A stretch of DNA of 12,994 nt from Pseudomonadota bacterium (GTDB lineage Bacteria > Pseudomonadota > Gammaproteobacteria > Burkholderiales > Burkholderiaceae): positions 1-12,994 of the forward strand of contig JAKORH010000202.1 of the NCBI GenBank assembly GCA_029777935.1, read 5' to 3'. How positions within the stretch are numbered: the first letter of the stretch is position 1; each line of letters begins with the position of its first letter. Shown one piece after another: positions 1-8,110 of the stretch. The notes under the pieces are model-generated. The model saw only the letters and a list, made by a program, of their open reading frames with translations. It did no database searches and was not told the origin of the DNA. The position numbers and the translations under genes are program-made.

Positions 1-324
1 GCGATCACCACCGACCCGTTCATCGTGCTCACCTCGAACGTGTTCGCGATCCTCGGCCTGCGCGCGATGTATTTCCTGCTGGCGGGAATGCACGCGCGCT
101 TCCATCTGCTCAGCTACGGGCTGGCGGTCGTGCTCGCGTTCATCGGCATCAAGATGCTGCTGCTCGACGTGTACAAGATCCCGGTCGCGTGGTCGCTCGC
201 GTTCACGATCGCGACGCTCGCGGTCACGATGGTGCTGTCGCTGCGCATCCCGCCCAGGGGTACGCCGGGCGGCGCGTATCCGTTCCGCGCCAGGCGCGCA
301 GAGGACGCGCAGCGGCGCGCGTGA
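1..324 (+). CDS. TerC family integral membrane protein, C-terminal part (5' end outside window)
   Basis: The frame is open from base 1 to TGA at 322-324 and gives about 107 residues with no start in the window. The run [20 protein letters not shown], followed by [15 protein letters not shown], is the typical C-terminal half of TerC/Alx-type proteins, which are multi-pass inner-membrane proteins linked to tellurite resistance and metal (manganese) homeostasis. Three hydrophobic segments are visible, at about residues 8-30, 37-54 and 58-79 of the fragment, and then a basic hydrophilic tail rich in Arg and Ala. The family assignment rests on sequence resemblance recalled from the family. The substrate cannot be told from this fragment. 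The next gene starts about 90 bases downstream on the same strand and has its own putative promoter, so the two need not form an operon. Confidence 0.87.
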   Translation, partial: AITTDPFIVLTSNVFAILGLRAMYFLLAGMHARFHLLSYGLAVVLAFIGIKMLLLDVYKIPVAWSLAFTIATLAVTMVLSLRIPPRGTPGGAYPFRARRAEDAQRRA

Positions 325-353
325 GTTCGCCGCACTCGGGACGCTCGATCCCC

Positions 354-382
354 TTGACTTCGTCTTCCGACCCGTGGACGAT
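354..382 (+). promoter_or_regulatory. Candidate sigma-70 promoter for the IclR gene
   Basis: TTGACT at 354-359 matches five of six bases of the -35 consensus. After a 17-base spacer, GACGAT at 377-382 matches only three of six bases of the -10 box. Transcription would begin near 389, just before the palindrome at 401-420, which is a sensible place for autorepression. The weak -10 keeps this tentative. Confidence 0.3.
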
Positions 383-400
383 GTTCACGGATCCGGTCAT

Positions 401-420
401 TCGTTCATATGCATGAACGA
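401..420. promoter_or_regulatory. Perfect 8-bp inverted repeat over the iclR start codon, candidate IclR operator
   Basis: TCGTTCAT at 401-408 and ATGAACGA at 413-420 are exact reverse complements separated by ATGC. The right arm contains the chosen ATG start of the IclR-family gene at 413. IclR-family regulators commonly bind short palindromes near their own promoters, so autoregulation is a reasonable inference. The palindrome also covers the place where a Shine-Dalgarno sequence would be expected, and none is visible there. Confidence 0.45.
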
Positions 421-1183
421 TTCTGTCAAGTCTGCCAGCCGCGTGCTCGACCTGCTGGAGTTGTTCGCCGTCGTGTCCGACCCCCTCGGCGTATCCGAGG
501 TGGCCAAGCGCCTCGAACTTCCGAAGAGCAGCGCACAGGCCCTGCTGCTTACGCTGGCGGGACGCGGTTACCTCGCGCGCAGCGAGGCCGGCTACGAATT
601 GCCGGCGGAACTGAAGGTGGGCTGGGTGGGCGGCATCCGCACACGGCTGCTCGGCGTCGCCAAGGTACGCATGCAGCGGATGGTTCGGGAGAGCGGGGAG
701 TCGGCGTTCATCGGGATGATGACGAGCCGTGGACGGGTGCAATTCCTCGCGAAAGCCGTCAGTCCACGCGAAGTCCGTTACGACGCCGCGCTCGACCATC
801 TGCGGCCGGCGCACAGCACCTCGATTGGTCTGGTCATTCTGGCCCATATGCCCGAGAACGAAGCGGAGCGCTGGTTGAAACCCTCCCTTCTCGTCGCCGT
901 CACGCCGCACTCGGTGACCGATCCGCAGAAGATCCGGCAGACATTGCGAGCAACTCGCAAGGCGGGCTACGTGGAGGTGCGCGACGCGAACGTCGAGGGG
1001 GCCTCCGGCGTCTCCGCTCCCGTCTTCGGTCCGAGTGGCGAGGTCCTTGCCGGTCTGAACCTCGCCGCTCCGAGTTCTCGTTATGCGCAGTGCCGCGAAG
1101 CACTGATCCGAATCGTCCGCAAGGAAGCGGCCGCGATCACCAAGGCCTTGCGGACATCACCGCATTCGAGCGCAACACCGTGA
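413..1183 (+). CDS. IclR family transcriptional regulator
   Basis: This 256-residue protein has the two-domain IclR layout. An N-terminal winged helix-turn-helix spans about residues 5-65, with recognition region GVSEVAKRLELPKSSAQALL followed by RGYLARSEAGYEL. A C-terminal effector-binding domain spans about 75-250 and includes GYVEVRDANVEGASGVSAPV and a terminal helix. The length is normal for the family. An upstream in-frame GTG at 374 would add 13 residues that look unlike the family, so ATG 413 is preferred, although no clear ribosome site precedes either start. The gene lies 30 bases upstream of the FAH-family gene on the same strand, so it probably controls the following FAH, receptor and VOC genes, and perhaps itself through the palindrome on its start codon. 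The effector is probably a small carboxylic or aromatic acid, as is usual for the family, but its identity cannot be read from the sequence. Confidence 0.92.
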   Translation: MNDSVKSASRVLDLLELFAVVSDPLGVSEVAKRLELPKSSAQALLLTLAGRGYLARSEAGYELPAELKVGWVGGIRTRLLGVAKVRMQRMVRESGESAFIGMMTSRGRVQFLAKAVSPREVRYDAALDHLRPAHSTSIGLVILAHMPENEAERWLKPSLLVAVTPHSVTDPQKIRQTLRATRKAGYVEVRDANVEGASGVSAPVFGPSGEVLAGLNLAAPSSRYAQCREALIRIVRKEAAAITKALRTSPHSSATP

Positions 1184-1213
1184 CGCTCGAGATCAATCAA
1201 TGAGGATGACGAC

Positions 1214-2092
1214 ATGATGCAATTGGCTCGTATCAAAGGCAGCCAGGGAAAGCCGGTCGCCGCGGCCTGGATCGACGGGAAGATCGTGGAACTTCCCGCG
1301 CATGCGGATGCGGCCTTCGCCGATGTGGCGCTGTTGTTGTCGCAAGGGGAAGCAGCGCTCGCCCGAGCCGAGGCGTATGCGACCCGGGCACTCGCCGCCG
1401 GCGGGGGCATCGACGCGGCGAGCGCGGACTACTTCCCTCCGACGACACCGTCGGTTTTCCTGGGACTGGGCTACAACTACAAGGCGCTCGCCACCAACGA
1501 GGGACTCGCTTTCAACAAGCATCCCGAGCTGTTCGCGAAGATGCCCGGCAGTGCGGTCGGACACGACAAGCCCGTGCGAGTCCCGCGAGTCATCGACAAG
1601 GTCGATTTCGAGGCGGAGCTGGGCGTCGTGATCGGACGCACGGCACGGCGAGTCAAGGCGAAAGATGCGTTGAGCTACGTAGGCGGCTATACCGCCTGCA
1701 ATGACCTCACGGCGAAGATCATCCCGCGCCCACCGGAGTCCGGCAGCATCGTCGTCCCGCTGAAAGCCGTTGACACTTTCGGCCCCCTGGGACCGACCCT
1801 CATTCCGGCCAGGGGAGTCGACCCGCAGGATCTGACGCTCCTGTGCCGGATCAACGGAGTCGAACGCCAGCGTTTCTCGACCAGCGACATGGTGCACACC
1901 GTCGCGGAGGTCATCGAGTACGTCACTGCGCGCATCACGCTGAACCCGGGCGATGTCATCACGACGGGAACTTCGCTCGGGATCGGAATCATCCAGAAGC
2001 CGCCGGTCTTCCTGAAGGCAGGCGACGTGATGGAAGTGCAGATCGAAGGGTTCCCGGCGCTTCGAAACGCCATCGAATGGGAAAAGGAGTGA
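1214..2092 (+). CDS. Fumarylacetoacetate hydrolase (FAH) family protein
   Basis: The 292-residue product has an N-terminal FAH-type segment (about 1-75) and the catalytic FAH fold from about residue 80 (FLGLGYNYK) to the end. Family marks include VDFEAELGVVIG, with E133 and E135 as expected metal ligands, D164 in YTACNDLTAK as the third ligand, the DTFGPLGPTL segment near 187-196 and the GDVITTGTSLGIG loop at 247-258. Enzymes of this family cleave C-C bonds in, or hydrolyse, 2-oxo or diketo acids such as fumarylpyruvate, acylpyruvates or 2,4-diketo-3-deoxy sugar acids. They use a divalent metal, usually Mg or Mn, in the cytoplasm. Which substrate applies here is not visible. AGGA at 1203-1206 is a good ribosome site for ATG 1214; a second ATG follows immediately. 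The stop TGA overlaps the ribosome site of the receptor gene, which suggests coupled translation. Confidence 0.92.
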   Translation: MMQLARIKGSQGKPVAAAWIDGKIVELPAHADAAFADVALLLSQGEAALARAEAYATRALAAGGGIDAASADYFPPTTPSVFLGLGYNYKALATNEGLAFNKHPELFAKMPGSAVGHDKPVRVPRVIDKVDFEAELGVVIGRTARRVKAKDALSYVGGYTACNDLTAKIIPRPPESGSIVVPLKAVDTFGPLGPTLIPARGVDPQDLTLLCRINGVERQRFSTSDMVHTVAEVIEYVTARITLNPGDVITTGTSLGIGIIQKPPVFLKAGDVMEVQIEGFPALRNAIEWEKE

Positions 2093-2094
2093 AC

Positions 2095-3075
2095 ATGAAT
2101 CGCGCCGCCATCATCGTCGCAATCGTCGCCGCTGCATTTGGCCTCGCCTCCGGCATGGCGCTCGCTCAAACCTGGCCTACGCAGCCCATCAAGCTGATCG
2201 TTCCGTTCCCGCCCGGTGGCGGCACCGATGGCGTTGCGCGCGCCGTGGCGCAGGGCCTGTCGGTCGAACTCGGGCACCCGGTCGTCGTCGAGAACAAGGC
2301 CGGCGCCGGCGGCACCATCGGTGCCAACGCCGTCGCGACTGCCGCGCCGGACGGCTACACGATCGGCCTTGCCACATCGAGCACGCATCCCGCCGCGATG
2401 GTCCTGCAGAAGAACGTTCCCTATCACGCGCTCAGGAGCTTCGCGCCGGTGACGCAGATCGCTTCGACCTCCTATGTGCTGCTCGGCAGCCCGGCGCTTC
2501 CCGCCTCGAACGTCGCGGAGTTGATCGCCCATGCGAAGGCCAATCCGGGAAAGCTCAATTTCGCCAATGTCGGCACGTCGACGCTGGGTTACCTGCTGAC
2601 CATGCAGATGAAGGCGCTGAGCGGAACCGACATCGTGGACGTCTCGTACAAGGGCGCGTCGCAGGTCTACCCGGATCTGATGACAAACCAGGTGCAGTTG
2701 TTCCTCGACAATCCCGGGGCCTCGACGCCGCTCGTCGCATCAGGAAAGCTGAAAGCATTCGCTGTAACAACACCCACGCCCTCGATGCCGGGTGTGCCCC
2801 TCTTTTCGGAAGCCGGCAAGGCCGTCGGGCTGCAAGGCTTCGATTCCGAATTCTGGTACGGCATCGTCGCGCCGGCCGGCACGCCCGCGGCAATCATCGA
2901 GCGCATTCAGGCGGCGACCGCCAAGTACCTGAACAGCCCGGAGGGCAAGCAGGCGTTTGCCTCGCGCAGCCTGGAGCCGGTCGGCAGCACACCGGGGCAG
3001 TTTGCAGCCACGATCCAGAAGGACATCGAGCGCTTCGCCGCGCTGGCGAAACAGTTCAACATTCAGCCGCAGTAG
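2095..3075 (+). CDS. Bug/TctC-family periplasmic receptor of tripartite tricarboxylate transporter type
   Basis: The 326-residue protein starts with a Sec signal peptide of about 24 residues, with cleavage likely after MALA and before QTWP. Next comes the family signature LIVPFPPGGGTDGVAR at about 34-49. Other typical features are VVVENKAGAGGTIGANAVA, PDGYTIGLA, a central VSYKGASQVYPDLMTNQVQ and the C-terminal EFWYGIVAPAGTPAAIIERI. Bug receptors bind carboxylates or related solutes in the periplasm for TctAB-type permeases or for sensing. No tctA or tctB gene is in the window, so this is an orphan receptor, as is common in Burkholderiales. GGAG at 2086-2089 lies 5 bases before ATG 2095 and abuts the upstream stop codon, so the gene is probably cotranscribed with the FAH-family gene. 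Its ligand may be the substrate or precursor of that enzyme, but this is inference. Confidence 0.93.
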   Translation: MNRAAIIVAIVAAAFGLASGMALAQTWPTQPIKLIVPFPPGGGTDGVARAVAQGLSVELGHPVVVENKAGAGGTIGANAVATAAPDGYTIGLATSSTHPAAMVLQKNVPYHALRSFAPVTQIASTSYVLLGSPALPASNVAELIAHAKANPGKLNFANVGTSTLGYLLTMQMKALSGTDIVDVSYKGASQVYPDLMTNQVQLFLDNPGASTPLVASGKLKAFAVTTPTPSMPGVPLFSEAGKAVGLQGFDSEFWYGIVAPAGTPAAIIERIQAATAKYLNSPEGKQAFASRSLEPVGSTPGQFAATIQKDIERFAALAKQFNIQPQ

Positions 3076-3101
3076 GACTGCTCAGGCGCTTCGCTCCAAT
3101 C

Positions 3102-3140
3102 CCCGTCGCGTTTCCTGCTATCGAGGACAGACGCGACGGG
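3102..3140 (+). promoter_or_regulatory. Perfect 10-bp stem-loop between the receptor and VOC genes
   Basis: CCCGTCGCGT at 3102-3111 and ACGCGACGGG at 3131-3140 are exact reverse complements around a 19-base loop. TCCT and AGGA inside the loop (3113-3116 and 3123-3126) could extend the pairing. No T-run follows, so a classic intrinsic terminator is unlikely. An mRNA 3'-end stabiliser for the receptor transcript or a control hairpin 20 bases before the VOC start are alternatives. Confidence 0.5.
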
Positions 3141-3160
3141 CGCGAATCCGGGGACTCTCG

Positions 3161-3952
3161 ATGCCCTTCTCGATCGATCACGTCGTCATCGCATCGGATG
3201 ACCTGTCAGCCGCCATCGTCAACGCCAGAGCCGCGGGCTTCACCGTGATTCCGGGCGGCGTTCACGGGAGCGGCAACTCGCACAACGCGCTGATCGGCTT
3301 TTCCGACGGCAGCTACCTGGAGCTCTTTGCGCCAACGCCCCGAGGTCGGACTGCGGAGCACCGCTGGTTCGGACGGATCCGCAACGGTGGCGGTCTGGTC
3401 GACTTCTGCCTTCTCGGAGCCCATCTTGATACCGAGATCGCCAGGATTCGCGAGTGCGGAATCGAGTATTCGCAGCTATTCGCCATGGCGCGGGTAGCTC
3501 CGGACGGCACGCGTATCGACTGGCGGCTGAGCACGCCGCCCGGTGTGACAGGGCAAACCGGCTGGCCGTTCATGATCGAGGACACGACACCGCGTGCCAT
3601 CCGGGTGCCGCATGCGCCCGCGGAGCTTCGACACGCGAACGGCTCGAAAGGTGTTGCAGGCATCACCGTCCTGGTTCGCGATGTCGTTGGCTCGTCCACG
3701 GCATTCGAGGCAATCCTGGGAACGCCGCCGGAACCAACGGCAAACCGGCGAGCGGCGAGACTGTTCTCGATCACCGGCGCGTGGATCGAGCTGCGCGAGC
3801 CGCGGTCGGCCGAGGAGAAAGAACACTTGGAACGGCATGGCCAGGGGCCCTATCGCCTGACATTGCGGTCCACGAGCGGACTGGTCGGTCCGGACGCAGG
3901 GTCCTTGCTCGACTCCTCGCTCTTCTCGGGCGCGAGGGTCGCTGTCGCTTGA
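3161..3952 (+). CDS. VOC family protein (glyoxalase-like domain, Glyoxalase_3 type)
   Basis: The 263-residue protein begins MPFSIDHVVIASDDL, the usual first strand of a vicinal-oxygen-chelate fold. It continues with the GFTVIPGGVH and HNALIGFSDGSYLELFAP segments typical of the Glyoxalase_3 group. H7, H41 and E54 are possible metal ligands. A second, weaker repeat starts near residue 164 (KGVAGITVLVRDV) and ends in ARLFSITGAWIELREP, so the chain looks like two fused halves. Members include dioxygenases, isomerases and lyases, and the reaction here is unknown. The frame is open upstream into the receptor gene, but homology starts at ATG 3161, with GGGGA at 3150-3154 as a modest ribosome site. 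The position as last gene of the IclR-FAH-Bug set suggests a role in the same catabolic route, possibly modulated by the stem-loop just upstream. Confidence 0.82.
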   Translation: MPFSIDHVVIASDDLSAAIVNARAAGFTVIPGGVHGSGNSHNALIGFSDGSYLELFAPTPRGRTAEHRWFGRIRNGGGLVDFCLLGAHLDTEIARIRECGIEYSQLFAMARVAPDGTRIDWRLSTPPGVTGQTGWPFMIEDTTPRAIRVPHAPAELRHANGSKGVAGITVLVRDVVGSSTAFEAILGTPPEPTANRRAARLFSITGAWIELREPRSAEEKEHLERHGQGPYRLTLRSTSGLVGPDAGSLLDSSLFSGARVAVA

Positions 3953-3969
3953 CGGCCCGGTGACCAGCG

Positions 3970-3988
3970 GCGCTCGCGATTCGAGCGC
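3970..3988. terminator. Hairpin downstream of the VOC gene, weak terminator candidate
   Basis: GCGCTCG at 3970-3976 and CGAGCGC at 3982-3988 form a perfect 7-bp stem with a 5-base loop, 17 bases after the VOC stop codon. No T-run follows on either strand, so any termination would be imprecise or factor-assisted. The rest of 3953-4091, between these convergent genes, shows nothing else recognisable apart from a small TTGGCCAA palindrome. Confidence 0.3.
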
Positions 3989-4091
3989 GGAAAGCTCATC
4001 GGCGGATGCTGGACTTCCCCACCTCCACCGTGTTCCGCTCGATCACTTCAACCCGAAGATCAGGGTCAGTTGGCCAATTGTCTGACGACGA

Positions 4092-5051
4092 CTATGCGCG
4101 TCTGCGGCTGCGCGTGACCACGATCGCGACAAGACCCAAGGCGAGAAGAACGAGCGTGGCTGGTTCGGGGACGGCCACCGCCGCATAGAAGCCGGCGCCA
4201 ATCAGTTGATGCCCGCGCGCGGTCGGGTGCACGCTGTCCCAGAACAGGTACTGGTCGGGATCGGCGCACACGGTCGCGCCGTTGAAACAGGCAGCGGTCG
4301 CATTGGTGAATCCGTATGCAGCGGGATTGGCCTCGGCCGCGGCCAGCAGCGCGAAGGTGTCGAACGGAATGATGTCGAGCCCGGAAAACGCCGCTTCCAA
4401 CTGGGGGACCATCTGGGCCAGTGCGCTGTCGAAGCCCAGCGAGATCGCGGTCAATTGAGCGGCATTCGAGGCGCCCAGGGAAAGGCCGAAAGGCGTCGCG
4501 CCGATGTCGGGCATGTTCGGCATCACGATCGTGCGCGCCCCGTCTGCGTAGAGCATGCCAACGTCCGTCGCGAGATTGCTGGCTGCCTGCATCATGGCGG
4601 CCACGGGATCCTGATTTGCGTCGAGCGCGGCGAACAAGTCGTTCGGCCCGCCCCAGAGGACCACGAGGCTTTGCGGCCCGACGGTGGATGGCGGCGCATT
4701 CTGGGCCTGCGACAGAATGCCCGTGCCATTGAGTTGCGGGCCGAACAGCCAGCTTAGATAGTTGCCGGTTCCCGTCTCGGCCCCGCCGAACGCGTAGTCG
4801 GTCAGCGGCACGCCCAGATATCCCGCCAGCAATTCCGTGGCCGTGGGGCCGTTGCTGAAGCGGCCCTGGAAATAGGGCGGCGGTGGATAGCCCGTCAACG
4901 CGAACAGGTTGCCGTTGTCGGACAGGCTGTCGCCGAAGACCGTCACCGACGTATACGTTGCGGACGCGTTGAACGCAGCGCTCGCCAGGGCGACGCACGT
5001 CGCGATGGCGACAACGAACCTTCTCAACGCAGGAATGCCGTTCGTACGCAT
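4092..5051 (-). CDS. Secreted GDSL/SGNH-family esterase or lipase with PEP-CTERM anchor
   Basis: The 319-residue protein has an N-terminal signal peptide of about 31 residues (hydrophobic VVAIATCVALASAAF, cleavage near NASA). The SGNH hydrolase blocks follow in order: VFGDSLSDNGN with nucleophile S42, the glycine of block II in YAFGGAETG (about 89-90), GGPND with N137, and DSVHPT with D272 and H275 completing the triad. The C-terminus carries a PEP-CTERM signal: VPEPATL at 294-300, a transmembrane helix, then the basic end TRSRRRA. Such tails are processed by an exosortase, and the protein is then exported to the surface or extracellular matrix. The natural ester substrate is not evident. No exosortase gene is in the window. 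ATG at 5051 is preceded by GGGGGA four bases upstream. The gene is divergent from the tail-tube pair and convergent with the VOC gene, so it appears to be a single transcription unit. Confidence 0.92.
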   Translation of the reverse strand: MRTNGIPALRRFVVAIATCVALASAAFNASATYTSVTVFGDSLSDNGNLFALTGYPPPPYFQGRFSNGPTATELLAGYLGVPLTDYAFGGAETGTGNYLSWLFGPQLNGTGILSQAQNAPPSTVGPQSLVVLWGGPNDLFAALDANQDPVAAMMQAASNLATDVGMLYADGARTIVMPNMPDIGATPFGLSLGASNAAQLTAISLGFDSALAQMVPQLEAAFSGLDIIPFDTFALLAAAEANPAAYGFTNATAACFNGATVCADPDQYLFWDSVHPTARGHQLIGAGFYAAVAVPEPATLVLLALGLVAIVVTRSRRRA

Positions 5052-5283
5052 CTCGTCCCCCCGAAGTCGCGACCCGGCGCGGCGGCCGATTTCTCGTCAC
5101 TCTCTTCCGGCCTTGAAACGCGATGTTGATCCGGCTCAGTTTGCCGGCGCCGGTCCCAGCTCGGGCTTCGAGCGCCGCGAGCAGTCGCTGACGCGGCGCG
5201 CCTTGCGCGAAGCCGGTATCCATCAATGCCGCCGCGCAACGGCAAGGGACAATCCGCGGCGCACGTGATCGGAGAGGATTGAC

Positions 5284-5727
5284 ATGGCCCGCAACGACCC
5301 GCTGCGCAACTTCCGCTTTCGCGTCGAGATCGACGGCGTGACGCGCGCCGGCTTCGCCGAAGTGTCGATCGGCGCCAGCACGACCGAGGCGATCGATTAC
5401 CGCGAAGGCACCGATCCGCCGCACGTGCGCAAGCTCTCGGGCCTCACACGCTATGGCAACGTGACGTTGAAGTCCGGGCTTGCGGTCGGCGCCGGCGCGC
5501 TCGAACTCTTTCAGTGGCACCGCGAAGTCGCGGCGGGGTTGCTGGCGCAGAACCGCCGCCGCGTCGCGATCGTGGTGCAGGACGAGGCGGGCCAGGATCA
5601 GGCGCGGTTCGTCGTCTCGGAGGCGTGGCCGATCAGGTACGAGGCCGGCCCGCTGAACGCGCGCGCCAACGAGGTCGTGATCGAAACGCTCGAACTCGCC
5701 AATGAAGGCATCGAGCGCGTCCAGTAG
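5284..5727 (+). CDS. T4 gp19-like phage tail-tube protein (contractile injection system tube family)
   Basis: The 147-residue protein is a close match in pattern to the gp19/tail-tube family. It has DPLRNFRFRVEIDGVTRAGF at the N-terminus, then the conserved loop DYREGTDPPHVRKLSGLTRY at about 38-57, GNVTLKSGL, and the C-terminal PLNARANEVVIETLELANEG. In phages, R-type tailocins and extracellular contractile injection systems, such subunits stack as hexameric rings to form the inner tube. The length is normal and the reading frame is intact, arguing against simple decay. GGAGAGG at 5271-5277 gives a strong ribosome site before ATG 5284. The stop overlaps the next gene by 26 bases. No sheath, baseplate, spike, ATPase or cargo gene is in the window, so the assembly it would serve is unknown. 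Confidence 0.9.
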   Translation: MARNDPLRNFRFRVEIDGVTRAGFAEVSIGASTTEAIDYREGTDPPHVRKLSGLTRYGNVTLKSGLAVGAGALELFQWHREVAAGLLAQNRRRVAIVVQDEAGQDQARFVVSEAWPIRYEAGPLNARANEVVIETLELANEGIERVQ

Positions 5728-6148
5728 GCGCGCGCGTCCGGCCGCGATCGCAGCGCAGCCATTCACCACGCTGCGATTTCGCGTCGCGATCGAGGGTTTG
5801 CCGGGCACGGGCGCGGTCGAAGTCGTGCCGCCAGCGGCGCGCATCGTGCAACTGTCGCGCAAGCGCCGCACGGTTCAGTACGAAGCGCTCGTCATCCGGC
5901 GCGGCCTGACGCTATCGACCGCGTGGTTCGACTGGTGGCACGAGGCGCGCCGCACGGCGCGCGCGCTGAAGCGCGACGTGCAGGTGATCCTGCTCGACGG
6001 CGGCGGCAACGATGCGCTGCGCTGGAGCTTTCCGGCGTGCGTGCCGGCCGGCTATTCGCTGTCGCCGCTGAACGCGCTCGCCGGTGCGGCGGTGATCGAA
6101 TCGCTCGAGCTGCAGGTGGGCGACTTCAGAATCGAGCCGCCGACATAA
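5702..6148 (+). CDS. Divergent second tail-tube-like protein (gp19-like paralogue)
   Basis: The 148-residue product resembles the preceding gene along its length: LRFRVAIEG against FRFRVEIDG, VIRRGLTLSTAWFDWWHEAR against the LKSGL...LFQWHREV block, and SPLNALAGAAVIESLEL against GPLNARANEVVIETLEL. It lacks the YREGTDPP loop and has about 20 extra basic, Ala/Ser-rich residues at the N-terminus. The start overlaps the previous gene by 26 bases and no ribosome site is visible, so translation is probably coupled; no other ATG precedes the conserved part. Contractile injection systems often encode two or more tube paralogues, one forming the tube body and another the tube-baseplate adaptor. That role would fit here but is inferred. 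The stop codon ends two bases short of the convergent permease gene. Confidence 0.78.
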   Translation: MKASSASSRRARPAAIAAQPFTTLRFRVAIEGLPGTGAVEVVPPAARIVQLSRKRRTVQYEALVIRRGLTLSTAWFDWWHEARRTARALKRDVQVILLDGGGNDALRWSFPACVPAGYSLSPLNALAGAAVIESLELQVGDFRIEPPT

Positions 6149-6150
6149 CC

Positions 6151-7358
<1,208 letters not shown>

Positions 7359-7359
<1 letters not shown>

Positions 7360-8096
7360 CAGGCCACTCCCGCGGCCGCGCGCGCTTCGACCGGATGCGG
7401 ATTCAATTCGTCGGCAACGATGCGCCCGTCGACGAAGCGCACCACGCGGCGCGCGTATGCGGCCATGTCCGCTTCGTGCGTGACCATCAGCACCGTGATG
7501 CCGCGGTCGCGGTTCAGGCTGGCGAGCAGCTCCATGATTTCGCGGCTGCGCTGCGTGTCGAGGTTGCCGGTCGGCTCATCGGCGAGCAGCACGGTCGGGC
7601 TGGTCACCAGCGCGCGCGCGATCGCCACCCGCTGCTGCTGCCCGCCGGACAGTTCGGCCGGTGTGTGGTGCTCCCAGCCTGCGAGCCCCACCGCAGCCAG
7701 CGCCTCGCGCGCGGCTTTGTGGCGCGCGGCCGCGCCTTCGCCGCGATACAGCAGCGGCAGCTCGACGTTCTCCTGCGCCGACGTGCGCGCCAGCAGGTTG
7801 AAACCCTGGAACACGAAGCCCAAGTGCAGCCGCCGCAGCCGAGCGCGCTCGTCGCGCGTCAGCCGCTCGACGTGCACGCCGCGGAACAGGTACTCGCCCG
7901 CGGTCGGCGTGTCGAGGCAGCCTAGGATGTTCATCGCCGTCGACTTGCCCGAGCCGCTCGGCCCCATGATCGCGACGAAGTCGCCTTGCCCGATGTCGAG
8001 ATCGACGCCGTCGAGCGCGCGCAGCGCCGCCTGCCCCGTGCCGTAGACCTTGGTCACGCCGCGCAGGCGGATCAGCGGTGAGGCCGAGGTGCTCAT
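7359..8096 (-). CDS. MacB-like ABC transporter ATP-binding protein (LolD/MacB type)
   Basis: The 245-residue protein carries every element of an active ABC ATPase. These are Walker A GPSGSGKST at 45-53, the Q-loop Q97 in FVFQGFNLL, signature LSGGQ at 149-153, Walker B VLLADEP with catalytic E174, the D-loop GNLD and switch histidine H207 in MVTHEAD. FQGFNLL and ELPLLYRG are usual in the MacB/LolD branch. The frame is open for nine codons upstream to 8123, but ATG 8096 gives the normal N-terminus (MSTSASPLIRLRGVTKVYG). It dimerises under the permease encoded immediately downstream and powers the tripartite exporter. The C-terminal 15 residues are an Ala-rich tail. The gap to the upstream adaptor gene holds an inverted pair of palindromic repeats. 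Confidence 0.96.
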
Positions 8097-8110
8097 GCAC
8101 ACCGCGCGGC

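Noticed and set aside
374..412. GTG 374 as the start of the IclR gene
   Set aside because: The 13 extra residues do not resemble the family N-terminus, and the extra stretch would run through the likely transcription start.
5134..5153. Sigma-54 promoter on the minus strand for the PEP-CTERM esterase
   Set aside because: A GG-N10-GC arrangement can be found (TGGGAC...GGCAAA), but the flanking bases match the -24/-12 consensus poorly and chance is likely at this GC content.
4066..5871. Long minus-strand open frame (601 codons) across the esterase and tail genes
   Set aside because: It overlaps the well-supported GDSL gene in another frame and both tail genes on the other strand. Its translation is Arg-rich with no recognisable domain, a usual effect of high GC.
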